DNA from: Mucilaginibacter terrigena
GTDB lineage: Bacteria > Bacteroidota > Bacteroidia > Sphingobacteriales > Sphingobacteriaceae
NCBI RefSeq assembly: GCF_004168255.1
Contig: NZ_SEWG01000006.1
Span: 62,001-126,000 of the forward strand
Direction of reading: 5' to 3'
DNA length: 64,000 nt
Shown here: positions 9,233-16,830 of the stretch, piece after piece
Position numbering within the stretch: the stretch's first letter is position 1
Layout: each line of letters begins with the position of its first letter
Notes under the pieces: generated by a model
What the model was told of the DNA's origin: nothing
What the model saw: only the letters and a program-made list of their open reading frames with translations
The model's database searches: none
Program-made: the position numbers and the translations under genes

Positions 9233-11152
9233 TTAAAATTTATACCTCACAAAGGCCTCCATAGCGGCATACTCTGCCATGCCTAAGCGATCGTAGTTCT
9301 GGGCGGTTTCGCGGTTGCGGTCTTCGGCACGTACCCAAAACTCGCGCGCATCATCCCCCGGAAAAACAGGACGGTCTTTTTGCGATTGGTGCTTAAAAAT
9401 GGCGTTGCGTTTACGCAATACCTCCGCAGGCGAAAGCGGCACTGCCATTTCAATTTCGTGGGTAGGGAACTCCTGCCATGCGCCGCGGTACATCCACACC
9501 CAGCAATCCTCAACCCAACTTTCCGTTTTGCGTAAGCGACGTAGTGATTCAATGATGATATTGAAACACACGATGTGGGTGCCATGAGGATCGGCAAAGT
9601 CACCGGCGGTGAAAACCTGGTGTGGTTTTACCTTTTGCAGCAACTCCATAGTAAGTTTAATGTCTTCCTCACCTACCGAATTTTTTTGTGTTTTGCCGGT
9701 TTCATAAAAAGGCAATGCCTGGAAATGGATATTACTATCCGGTAAGCCTGCATAACGTGCGCCCGCAATAGCTTCGGTTTTACGGATGAACCCTTTTACA
9801 TCGCGGATCTCTAAGGAGTCGATCTGGTTGGGTTCTTTGATGGCCATAAACTGGCGCATATCATCATAAATGCCTTTCATTTTTGAGGCATCTTCGCCAA
9901 CGCTTTCTTTAAAGTCGATGGCAAATTCCACAAAGCGTAACACGTCATCGTCCCACACAGCGGTGTTGCCGGATGTTTGATAGGCCACGTGCACATCATG
10001 CCCTTGGTCAACCAGGCGGATGAAAGTGCCACCCATCGAGATCACATCATCATCGGGGTGCGGAGAAAATACGATAGAACGTTTTTTGGCAGGCCCGGCA
10101 CGTTCGGGACGCTGGCTGTCGTCTGCCCCCGGTTTACCACCCGGCCAGCCGGTAATAGTATGTTGTAACTGGTTAAATATATCGATGTTGATCTGGTACA
10201 CCGGCCCCTGCTCTACCGCAAGCTGCGCCATACCGTTGCTGTTGTAATCTTCTTCGGTAAGTTTGAGGATGGGTTTGCCAACTGCACCCGATAGCCAGAT
10301 TACCGCTTTCTTAATAAGCTGCTGGTCCCAAACGCAATCCTTAACCAGCCATGGCGTATCAAAACGGGTTAGGTCTGATGCGGCATCAACATCCAAAACA
10401 AATTCCACGTTATCTGAAAGTTGCAGGAAGGTGGCTGGCACCTCGCCCGAGATCTCGCCCTCTACCGCCTTGCGAACGATCGGCGCTTTTTTGGCGCTCC
10501 ATGCCATCAGGATAATTTCGCGGGCTTTAAATATGGTACCCACGCCCATGGTGATGGCTTTGGTTGGCACATTTTGTTTACCACCAAAATCGCGCGAGGC
10601 ATCGCGACGGGTCAAATCATCTAAGGTGACCAGTCGCGTACCCGAGTTTGGCGCAGAGCCCGGCTCATTAAAACCGATGTGGCCTGTACGGCCAATACCT
10701 AAGATCTGAAGGTCGAGGCCCCCAAGTTCCTCAATCTGGCGTTCGTATTCCAAACAAAAATCGGCCACTTCATCCTGCGGCAAAGTGCCGTCGGGGATGT
10801 GGATGTTTGCTTTTTTAATATCGACGTGATCGAATAAATTCTCGTTCATGAAGGTAACGTAGCTTTGCACCGCGTCGGGCTTCATGGGGTAATATTCATC
10901 GAGGTTAAAGGTGATCACGTTACGGAATGATAGCCCGTCCTCTTTATGTAAGCGCACCAGTTCGGCGTAAACTTTTATGGGGGTAACACCCGTTGCCAGG
11001 CCAAGCACCGCTTGTTCGCCGGCAGCATCTTTTTTGCGGATCAGGTCGGCAATGCGCTTAGCGACTGCTACCGATGCCGCGTTTTGGTCTGAATAGACGG
11101 TTACGGGCAGTTTCTCGTACCGGGTTTCTTCTAATAAATTTAATCTTGCCAT
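9233..11152 (-). CDS. nagB: glucosamine-6-phosphate deaminase fused to a PIG-L deacetylase-like domain
   Basis: NagB turns glucosamine-6-phosphate into fructose-6-phosphate and ammonia. Residues 1-270 are the deaminase, with LDEYYP (Asp85, matching catalytic Asp72 of E. coli) and GIGRTGHIGFNEPGS at 152-166. His158 and Glu163 are kept, but the residue matching E. coli Asp141 is Thr156. The C-terminal half is a PIG-L/LmbE-like domain with SPHPDDD at 363-369, a fold of zinc N-deacetylases of amino sugars. The fusion is known in long Bacteroidota NagB proteins. I start at ATG 11152, not the in-frame ATG 11185, because a perfect TATATTTG box ends at 11188 and would start the transcript downstream of 11185. 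It diverges from anmK. Confidence 0.93.
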   Translation of the reverse strand: MARLNLLEETRYEKLPVTVYSDQNAASVAVAKRIADLIRKKDAAGEQAVLGLATGVTPIKVYAELVRLHKEDGLSFRNVITFNLDEYYPMKPDAVQSYVTFMNENLFDHVDIKKANIHIPDGTLPQDEVADFCLEYERQIEELGGLDLQILGIGRTGHIGFNEPGSAPNSGTRLVTLDDLTRRDASRDFGGKQNVPTKAITMGVGTIFKAREIILMAWSAKKAPIVRKAVEGEISGEVPATFLQLSDNVEFVLDVDAASDLTRFDTPWLVKDCVWDQQLIKKAVIWLSGAVGKPILKLTEEDYNSNGMAQLAVEQGPVYQINIDIFNQLQHTITGWPGGKPGADDSQRPERAGPAKKRSIVFSPHPDDDVISMGGTFIRLVDQGHDVHVAYQTSGNTAVWDDDVLRFVEFAIDFKESVGEDASKMKGIYDDMRQFMAIKEPNQIDSLEIRDVKGFIRKTEAIAGARYAGLPDSNIHFQALPFYETGKTQKNSVGEEDIKLTMELLQKVKPHQVFTAGDFADPHGTHIVCFNIIIESLRRLRKTESWVEDCWVWMYRGAWQEFPTHEIEMAVPLSPAEVLRKRNAIFKHQSQKDRPVFPGDDAREFWVRAEDRNRETAQNYDRLGMAEYAAMEAFVRYKF

Positions 11153-11187
11153 TTGGTTTGGTTGTAATTGGTTTACAAGCTTCAAAA

Positions 11188-11195
11188 CAAATATA
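11188..11195 (-). promoter_or_regulatory. -7 box of nagB
   Basis: On the minus strand the sequence is TATATTTG, a full match to the Bacteroidota TAnnTTTG box. A matching TTTG at -33 is not evident. Transcription would begin near 11182, which favours ATG 11152 as the nagB start. Confidence 0.55.
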
Positions 11196-11264
11196 TCAGA
11201 TATTTACATACAGGCGGTTTTAATTTATCTTTTGTATGGCAGTCCAAAACAGGTAAATTAGCGC

Positions 11265-12452
11265 ATGCCCGCACTTAATAAAAACCTGCAGAATTTAGTT
11301 AATATAGCCCAAAAGCAAGAAAAACTGGGCATAGGTTTAATGTCGGGCACCTCGTTAGATGGGTTGGATATAGCCCTGTGCAAATTTAGCGACAGCGGTA
11401 TAAAAACGGAGTTTGAACTACTGCAATTCGTCACTATTCCTTATGAGGAAAAGTTTAAGTATGAGGTGCAGGAAGTGTTCGCCAAAAAGCAGGTAAGCCT
11501 GGAAAAGGTGACCTTGCTTAATGCCTATATCGGCACCTTTCACGGAGAATTGGTTTTGCAGGCCCTAAAGCAATGGGGCATTGACCCGGCGGATGTTGAT
11601 TTTATTGCCAGCCACGGCCAAACCATTTACCACGCGCCTAAACGCTTGCACAAACAACCGGGCTACGGCAACGCCACCCTGCAAATTGGCGATGCCGACC
11701 ATCTGGCGGTTAAAACAGGCATATTAACCATCAGCGATTTTAGGCAAAAGCATATTGCCGCAGGTGGCGAAGGTGCGCCTTTAGCTTTGTATGGTGATGT
11801 GATATTAGGCAGCAAACCCGGCGAAAACCGCATTTTGCTGAACATTGGCGGCATTGCCAACCTTACCTTTTTACCTGCGGATGGCGGGGAAGTTGTTTGT
11901 ACGGATATCGGCCCGGGCAATACGTTGATAGATGCCGCCTGCCGCGAATATTTTGATAAGCCTTTTGACGAGAACTCGGCGATAGCCAAATCGGGCACAG
12001 TGAATGATGTGCTGCTTGACGCCCTGCTCGATCACCCATTCTTCCGAGAGTCCGCACCAAAAACCACCGGCCCCGAGTTGTTCAATTTAGAATTTGTGGC
12101 CGATGCGCAACAGGGGGTAAGGCTCTTTAATATCAATAAAGCCGACCTGGTGGCAACGCTAAGTGCATTCACCGGCCGCTCTATCAGTAATTTCATAAAA
12201 GCCAACTTTAACCTGCCCGATATTAAAATATTTGTAAGTGGTGGTGGGGCGCGTAACCCTTATGTGATCAATTATCTTGAAAAAGCTTTACCAAATGCTA
12301 CTATAGCCAATACCCGCGAATTAGGGATTGACCCTGATGCCAAAGAAGCAATATTATTTGCGCTTTTAGGTAACGAGGCGCTTTGCGGTGAGCCGATAAA
12401 AATTGGAGATAATCCGGAAGTGTTGATGGGGAAGTTTAGTTTTGCACTGTAA
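11265..12452 (+). CDS. anmK: anhydro-N-acetylmuramic acid kinase
   Basis: AnmK phosphorylates and hydrates 1,6-anhydro-MurNAc released from peptidoglycan to MurNAc-6-phosphate, feeding wall recycling. The 395 residues begin with the phosphate-binding motif IGLMSGTSLDGLDIA (about 23-37), followed by the conserved SHGQTIYH, DIGPGNTLID and VSGGGARNP motifs of this ASKHA-fold kinase. Length fits the family. It diverges from nagB with a 112-bp gap, which makes functional sense because the recycling path ends in glucosamine-6-phosphate. No murQ is in the window. Confidence 0.95.
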   Translation: MPALNKNLQNLVNIAQKQEKLGIGLMSGTSLDGLDIALCKFSDSGIKTEFELLQFVTIPYEEKFKYEVQEVFAKKQVSLEKVTLLNAYIGTFHGELVLQALKQWGIDPADVDFIASHGQTIYHAPKRLHKQPGYGNATLQIGDADHLAVKTGILTISDFRQKHIAAGGEGAPLALYGDVILGSKPGENRILLNIGGIANLTFLPADGGEVVCTDIGPGNTLIDAACREYFDKPFDENSAIAKSGTVNDVLLDALLDHPFFRESAPKTTGPELFNLEFVADAQQGVRLFNINKADLVATLSAFTGRSISNFIKANFNLPDIKIFVSGGGARNPYVINYLEKALPNATIANTRELGIDPDAKEAILFALLGNEALCGEPIKIGDNPEVLMGKFSFAL

Positions 12453-12533
12453 GCCTCTCCCCAACCCTTTCCGAAGGAGAGGAAGGAAAACTTTTTTTAA
12501 GCCCTCTCCTTCGTAGAGGATTTAGGTGAGGCT
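12453..12533. repeat. intergenic repeat, 'GCCTCTCCCCAACCC' family
   Basis: Begins at the anmK stop with GCCTCTCCCCAACCC and ends with GGTGAGGCT; inside lie short palindromes such as CTCTCCTTCGTAGAG. Related copies are at 18264-18296 and 50457-50534. The element contains an in-frame GTG (12526) that should not be used as the start of the next gene. Confidence 0.75.
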
Positions 12534-12567
12534 TTTTATATTTATATTCGAACCAAATTTTAAACGC

Positions 12568-13029
12568 ATGAACGCTTATCAGTTTTTCCTGTCATTCCAC
12601 TCGGGGTTCAGGTACATCGTATTTTTATTGGTTGTAATTGCTATTGTACGTGCATTTGCCGACTGGTCCGGCAAAAAAGCCTACAGCGAGGGTAACCGCA
12701 AATTCAACCTGTTTACCATGATCTCGGTACATACCCAAATTTTACTTGGGTTGGTACTATACTTTTTAAGCCCCAATGTTAGGTTTGGCGGTGGTGTGAT
12801 GAAAGATGCCACAGCCCGTTACTGGACAGTGGAGCACATCACCATGATGATCATCGCGATGATACTGGTAACTATTGGCCATAGCAAATCAAAAAAGGCA
12901 ATTTTGCCCGAAGACAAGCACAAAGCAATAGCCATTTATTATACTTTGGCCTTTGTTATCATTGTGGTAGCCATTGCTTTAATGACCAAAGATGTACCCG
13001 GCCACACCTTTTTTGGAATATCCCACTAA
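12568..13029 (+). CDS. four-helix membrane protein, cytochrome b-like
   Basis: A 153-residue integral membrane protein with four hydrophobic helices. Histidines recur at helix ends: FHSGFRY, VHTQILLG, EHITMMII and GHSKSKK, a pattern that suggests b-type haem ligands. Similar small proteins in Sphingobacteriaceae are often named cytochrome B. I start at ATG 12568; a longer frame from GTG 12526 lies inside a repeat element and adds a stretch with no family character. The partner and redox role are unknown. It precedes the trp leader promoter but is not part of that operon. Confidence 0.65.
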   Translation: MNAYQFFLSFHSGFRYIVFLLVVIAIVRAFADWSGKKAYSEGNRKFNLFTMISVHTQILLGLVLYFLSPNVRFGGGVMKDATARYWTVEHITMMIIAMILVTIGHSKSKKAILPEDKHKAIAIYYTLAFVIIVVAIALMTKDVPGHTFFGISH

Positions 13030-13045
13030 AAAAGTCGACAAAAAA

Positions 13046-13075
13046 TTTGTTAATTCAATTTTTTGTATAAATTTG
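13046..13075 (+). promoter_or_regulatory. trp operon promoter
   Basis: TTTG (13046-13049), an 18-bp spacer, and TAAATTTG (13068-13075) match the Bacteroidota consensus. The predicted start of transcription is near 13082, only about 4 bases before the leader-peptide ATG at 13086, so the leader peptide would lie at the very 5' end of the mRNA. Confidence 0.75.
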
Positions 13076-13085
13076 TTGCCACGAT

Positions 13086-13154
13086 ATGAAAAATACTAAC
13101 CTTAATACCAATTGGTGGCACTATGTGAAAACATGGCAGCCGGATAGTTTTTGA
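13086..13154 (+). CDS. trpL: trp leader peptide (22 aa, three Trp)
   Basis: A 22-codon reading frame from ATG 13086 to TGA 13152-13154. Trp codons are at positions 10, 11 (tandem TGG, 13113-13118) and 17 (13134-13136); three Trp in 22 residues is far above chance. It sits between a consensus promoter and a strong hairpin upstream of trpE, as expected for ribosome-mediated attenuation: stalling at the tandem Trp codons under Trp starvation would allow an antiterminator helix. The peptide itself probably has no function of its own. Confidence 0.85.
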   Translation: MKNTNLNTNWWHYVKTWQPDSF

Positions 13155-13222
13155 TATGCAGTACTAATCAAATGTAAACCTAATTTGAAACCCGGCGAAC
13201 GCTCAATTCGCCGGGTTTTTTT
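13139..13222 (+). terminator. trp attenuator: competing antiterminator and terminator
   Basis: Terminator: AAACCCGGCGAA (13188-13199) pairs perfectly over 12 bp with 13207-13218, with a 7-base loop and a T-run at 13216-13222. Antiterminator: GCCGG (13139-13143) plus GTTT (13147-13150) can pair with AAACCCGGC (13188-13196), 9 bp with a 3-base bulge, destroying the terminator's left arm. The upstream arm overlaps the last leader codons (16-22), so a ribosome reaching the stop codon masks it (terminator forms), while one stalled at Trp10/11 leaves it free (read-through). Confidence 0.85.
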
Positions 13223-13249
13223 GTTTAATGCGCTCTGAGATAATTACTA

Positions 13250-14659
13250 ATGAAAAAATATAAAATAACCACCACCCATAAAAAACTGCTTGCCGATACC
13301 ACAACACCGGTAAGCATTTACCTGCGCTTAAGGGATGTTTTCCCCAACTCGCTGCTGCTGGAAAGCTCGGATTACCACAGCCGCGAAAACAGCCTGAGCT
13401 TTGTTTGCTGCGCGCCGATAAGCGGGCTTGTGCTTGACAATAAAATTCTAAAAAAGAGGTTTCCGGATGGTACCGAAGAGATAAGCAACCCCGGAGAATT
13501 TGACATTACCGATGAGATAAACAATTTTACTGATCGTTTCGAAGTTGAGGACAATAACTCCAAGATCCTTTCGAACGGGCTGTTCGGTTACTTTACCCAT
13601 GAAGCGGTTGAGCATTTCGAGACCATCCGCCTAAAAGAAAGTACTGATACCGCCCGCAAGATCCCGGTGATGCAGTATCATATTTACAGTTTTATCATCG
13701 CTATAGATCACTTTAAAAACGAGCTTTACATTTTCCATAACCAGGTAGAGGGCCAGCCCCAAACCAACGGCTTAGAAAAAATTGAGGACCTGATCAAAAA
13801 CAAGAACTTCCCGGAGTATAGCTTTAAAAGCAACGAGGCAGAGCAATCAAACCTCACCAACGAGGAATTCATCGCCATAGTAGAGAAGATGAAGCAGCAC
13901 ATTTACCGTGGCGATGTGTTCCAGATAGTGCCTTCAAGGGCGTTCTCGCGTAAGTTTTTGGGTGATGAATTTAACGTGTACCGCGCGCTGCGTTCCATTA
14001 ACCCATCGCCGTACCTGTTTTATTTTGATTACGGCGATTTCAGGATCTTCGGCTCATCACCGGAAGCGCAGATCACCATTAAAAATAATGTGGCAAGTAT
14101 CTTCCCCATCGCAGGTACCTTTAAACGTAGCGGCGATGACGAGAAAGATGCAGAACTTGCCCGCCAGTTAGAAGCCGACCCCAAAGAATCTGCCGAGCAC
14201 GTAATGCTGGTTGACCTTGCCCGTAACGACCTGAGCCGCCATTGCGAACAGGTAAGCGTTAAGGCATTTAAAGAAGTGCAGTATTATTCGCATTTGATCC
14301 ATTTGGTATCCCACGTAAGTGGAAAGTTAAAACCCGGCACCACATCATTTAAAATTGTGGCCGATACCTTCCCGGCGGGTACGCTTAGCGGCGCGCCAAA
14401 ATACCGCGCCATGGAGATCATCGACGAGAACGAGAAAAGCAAACGCAGTTTTTACAGCGGTGCTATCGGTTTCTTTGGCTTTAACGGCGATTTTAACCAC
14501 GCCATCATGATCCGGTCCTTCCTCAGCAAAAACAATACGCTGCACTACCAGGCCGGAGCAGGCATCGTTGCCGGCTCAATTGCGGAAAGCGAATTGAAGG
14601 AAGTAGATAACAAGATAGCCGCGCTTAGAAAGGCGATTGAATTGGCGGAGGAACTGTAG
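13250..14659 (+). CDS. trpE: anthranilate synthase component I
   Basis: TrpE converts chorismate to anthranilate using ammonia from TrpG, the committed step of tryptophan synthesis. The 469 residues carry the feedback-binding LLESS motif (about 34-38), then the chorismate-binding core with FGSSPE, PIAGTFKRSG, HVMLVDLARNDL and AGTLSGAPK. The LLES motif implies allosteric inhibition by Trp, adding to transcript-level attenuation. ATG 13250 lies 27 bases after the attenuator T-run. It begins a trpE-trpG-trpC block. Confidence 0.96.
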   Translation: MKKYKITTTHKKLLADTTTPVSIYLRLRDVFPNSLLLESSDYHSRENSLSFVCCAPISGLVLDNKILKKRFPDGTEEISNPGEFDITDEINNFTDRFEVEDNNSKILSNGLFGYFTHEAVEHFETIRLKESTDTARKIPVMQYHIYSFIIAIDHFKNELYIFHNQVEGQPQTNGLEKIEDLIKNKNFPEYSFKSNEAEQSNLTNEEFIAIVEKMKQHIYRGDVFQIVPSRAFSRKFLGDEFNVYRALRSINPSPYLFYFDYGDFRIFGSSPEAQITIKNNVASIFPIAGTFKRSGDDEKDAELARQLEADPKESAEHVMLVDLARNDLSRHCEQVSVKAFKEVQYYSHLIHLVSHVSGKLKPGTTSFKIVADTFPAGTLSGAPKYRAMEIIDENEKSKRSFYSGAIGFFGFNGDFNHAIMIRSFLSKNNTLHYQAGAGIVAGSIAESELKEVDNKIAALRKAIELAEEL

Positions 14660-14744
14660 ATAGAGATTAGTGATTGGAGAATAGAGATTAGTTATGCAGG
14701 ATCAGGGTAATCCTTTAATCCCTTAAATCAAGGTTCAGAAAAAA
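14660..14744. repeat. phrase-like intergenic repeats between trpE and trpG
   Basis: The 85-bp gap holds two near-copies of AGAGATTAGTGATTGG/AGAGATTAGTTATG and then TAATCCTTTAATCCC with AAATCAAGGTTCAG. Similar words recur at 32830-32910 and 63107-63135. No gene is visible. Confidence 0.5.
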
Positions 14745-15311
14745 ATGAAAATATTAATCATAGATAATTACGATTCCTTCACCTATAACCTGGTGCATCT
14801 GGTAAACGAGTTAGGTTTGCAATGCGAGGTTTGGAGGAACGATCAGTTTAAGATAGAAGATGTGGACGCTTTTAGTCACATCATCCTGTCACCCGGGCCG
14901 GGCGTACCATCAGAAGCAGGGCTGCTTTTGCAGGTGATAGAAAAATACGCGCCAACAAAAAGTATGTTTGGCGTATGCCTTGGTCAGCAGGCCATTGCCG
15001 AAGTTTTTGGCGGCAAACTTTACAACCTGCCACAACCAATGCACGGCATAGCTACGCCCATAAAAGTAACAGACAGCTCCGAGCCGCTTTTTGCAGGTTT
15101 GCCGGATACTTTTAAAGTAGGCCGTTACCACTCATGGGTGGTAGAAAAAGACTTGCCCGCTGTATTGGAAATAACCGCTATTGATGAACAAGATGGCTCG
15201 GTTATGGCTTTAAGACACAAGGAATATAACGTGCGCGGTGTACAATTTCACCCGGAATCCGTATTGACCGAGTACGGTAAAGAAATGATGCAGAACTGGT
15301 TGAAGGCGTAA
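14745..15311 (+). CDS. trpG: anthranilate synthase component II (glutamine amidotransferase)
   Basis: TrpG hydrolyses glutamine and channels ammonia to TrpE. At 188 residues it is a stand-alone class I amidotransferase, not fused to TrpD. The nucleophile is Cys78 in FGVCLGQQ, the oxyanion motif is SPGPGVPSEAG, and the His-Glu pair is in VQFHPES near the C-terminus. Such proteins may also serve the p-aminobenzoate synthase PabB. The next trp gene is trpC, 127 bp on; trpD, usually next in this phylum, is not here. Confidence 0.95.
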   Translation: MKILIIDNYDSFTYNLVHLVNELGLQCEVWRNDQFKIEDVDAFSHIILSPGPGVPSEAGLLLQVIEKYAPTKSMFGVCLGQQAIAEVFGGKLYNLPQPMHGIATPIKVTDSSEPLFAGLPDTFKVGRYHSWVVEKDLPAVLEITAIDEQDGSVMALRHKEYNVRGVQFHPESVLTEYGKEMMQNWLKA

Positions 15312-15318
15312 AACCCCT

Positions 15319-15415
15319 ATGTCATTTCGAACGAGGTACGAGGAGAAATCTTGTTAGACATGCAAATCTGCTGTCCTTATCTAACAAGGTTTCTCACTAT
15401 CGTTCGAAATGACAT
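15319..15415. repeat. 97-bp palindromic element, 'GTCATTTCGAACGA' family
   Basis: Outer arms of 16 bases are perfect inverted copies (15319-15334 and 15400-15415, ATGTCATTTCGAACGA). An inner pair, GAGAAATCTTGTTAGA against TCTAACAAGGTTTCTC, has one G-T wobble. The whole element would fold into a long hairpin in the trp mRNA, filling the trpG-trpC gap. Confidence 0.85.
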
Positions 15416-15438
15416 GGTTTATTTAGATTTGAAAACAA

Positions 15439-16221
15439 ATGAACATACTCGATAAAATAGTTGCCCATAAAAAGATAGAAGTTGAACGAGACAAGGTGCG
15501 CACCACCTACACGCAGCTGGAGGAATCGGAGTATTTCCACCGGGAGACTTATTCTTTTAAAGAGTTTTTGCTGGCACCTGAACGTACCGGCATCATAGCC
15601 GAGTTTAAACGCAAGTCGCCATCTAAGGGTATTATCAATGATGATGCGCTTGTAAAAGATGTGACTAAAGATTACGCGGCTGCCGGCGCTTCGGCATGTT
15701 CGGTTTTGACGGATTACGGCTTTTTTATGGGTCGTAAAATGGATGTTACCCGCGCGCGCCGTGCCACCAATATCCCCATCCTTCGTAAAGATTTTATGAT
15801 AGACGAATACCAGGTTATCGAGGCCAAATCATTGGGTGCGGATATCATTTTGCTGATCGCTGCCATACTAACCCCGGCTGAAATTAAAAACCTTGCCGGC
15901 CTTGCCAAAAGCCTGGAGCTGAATGTGCTGTTAGAAGTGCATAACCTGGAAGAATTGGAGCGCAGCATCGACAGTAACCTGGATGCAATTGGCGTAAACA
16001 ACCGCAACCTGGCCGATTTTACCGTAACGGTAGAAAACTCATTTAAACTTGCAGAGCATATCCCAAACGAGTTTATGAAGATCTCTGAAAGCGCTATCAG
16101 CGATACCGAAACCATTAAACAGTTAAAGGCAGCCGGGTTTAATGGATTTTTAATAGGCGAGAACTTTATGAAACAACAGGACCCGGGCGCTGCTATGCGC
16201 GAGTTTGTGAAGGGTTTGTAA
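15439..16221 (+). CDS. trpC: indole-3-glycerol phosphate synthase
   Basis: TrpC closes the ring of carboxyphenylamino-deoxyribulose phosphate to indole-3-glycerol phosphate. The 260-residue TIM barrel shows IAEFKRKSPSKG (catalytic Lys, about 53-64), LRKDFMIDEYQV, ALLEVHN-like LLEVHN, GVNNRNL and SESAISD, ending with a phosphate-binding GFLIGENFM. It is a single-domain enzyme with no TrpF fusion. Steps from trpD, trpF, trpB and trpA must be encoded elsewhere, or the pathway is incomplete. Confidence 0.96.
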   Translation: MNILDKIVAHKKIEVERDKVRTTYTQLEESEYFHRETYSFKEFLLAPERTGIIAEFKRKSPSKGIINDDALVKDVTKDYAAAGASACSVLTDYGFFMGRKMDVTRARRATNIPILRKDFMIDEYQVIEAKSLGADIILLIAAILTPAEIKNLAGLAKSLELNVLLEVHNLEELERSIDSNLDAIGVNNRNLADFTVTVENSFKLAEHIPNEFMKISESAISDTETIKQLKAAGFNGFLIGENFMKQQDPGAAMREFVKGL

Positions 16222-16244
16222 TAGTTTGGCGGTAAGCGACGTAG

Positions 16245-16532
16245 CTACTTAAAGGGCACGTTTTCCCTTTGATGATATATAGAGCGAATCTCTATCGTAT
16301 CTTCATTATCTATATAAAAAATATAATAATTATCCCAAACTAACAACAAGGTATCCGGCATGTCCGTGTGCTTGCCAATAAGGGGGTGCTTTACTAAAAG
16401 CGTGAGTTGTTTTTGAAGATTTTTAATAAACTTCTCAGAATAGGTTTTGGATTTGTTTCTGTAATTATTAAACTCAACTATTTTATCAATATCAGTATAA
16501 GCCTTTTTAGATATGACTAATCTTTTAGCCAT
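16245..16532 (-). CDS. RelE/ParE superfamily toxin
   Basis: A 95-residue protein with the RelE/ParE fold signature: an N-terminal beta strand (KRLVISKKAYTDID), helices with a FIKNLQKQL stretch, HPLIGKHTDMPDTLLLVWDNYYIFYIDNEDTIEIRSIY as the beta sheet, and a basic C-terminal strand ending HQREN. Such toxins are mRNA interferases (RelE) or gyrase poisons (ParE); which kind cannot be told here. It overlaps the antitoxin gene by 16 bp and is read opposite to trpC, 23 bp away. Confidence 0.8.
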   Translation of the reverse strand: MAKRLVISKKAYTDIDKIVEFNNYRNKSKTYSEKFIKNLQKQLTLLVKHPLIGKHTDMPDTLLLVWDNYYIFYIDNEDTIEIRSIYHQRENVPFK

Positions 16533-16744
16533 TGCTCGTATCGCTTTTCAAATTCTTCCAAAGTTATATAGTCCCCATTTTTTATGTCTTCTTCACCCTC
16601 CTTTATGCCTGCTTTCATATGTTCAGGGATAATAAACACATCGTCTTTTTTTCTAAGAACAGAATTAACAAGCTCCAAAAGCTCAGGGTCATCCAACTCG
16701 TCAACCTTTTTATGGATCGATTTTTTAAGTTCTATCAATGTCAT
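16517..16744 (-). CDS. cognate antitoxin of the RelE/ParE-type pair
   Basis: A 75-residue acidic protein directly upstream of and overlapping the toxin gene. It resembles the small addiction-module antitoxins that pair with RelE/ParE toxins in Bacteroidota: an N-terminal LIELKKSIHKKVDELDDPELLELV helix and a C-terminal toxin-wrapping segment ITLEEFEKRYEQWLKD. No clear DNA-binding domain is visible. Assignment rests mainly on position and size. Confidence 0.7.
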   Translation of the reverse strand: MTLIELKKSIHKKVDELDDPELLELVNSVLRKKDDVFIIPEHMKAGIKEGEEDIKNGDYITLEEFEKRYEQWLKD

Positions 16745-16793
16745 GATATAAAGTTAAGGAAAATATATTCGAACATGTAATCAATTACAGAGG

Positions 16794-16824
16794 TTTGTAA
16801 TTAACGCTACTTTCAATATCTTTG
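16794..16824 (+). promoter_or_regulatory. hflX promoter
   Basis: TTTG (16794-16797), exactly 19 bp, then TATCTTTG (16817-16824): a perfect Bacteroidota housekeeping promoter. Transcription should start near 16831, leaving a leader of about 247 bases before hflX. Confidence 0.75.
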
Positions 16825-16830
16825 CATATC

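Noticed and set aside
12526..12567. GTG 12526 as start of the membrane protein gene
   Set aside because: It lies inside an intergenic repeat element; ATG 12568 begins the conserved-looking hydrophobic protein.
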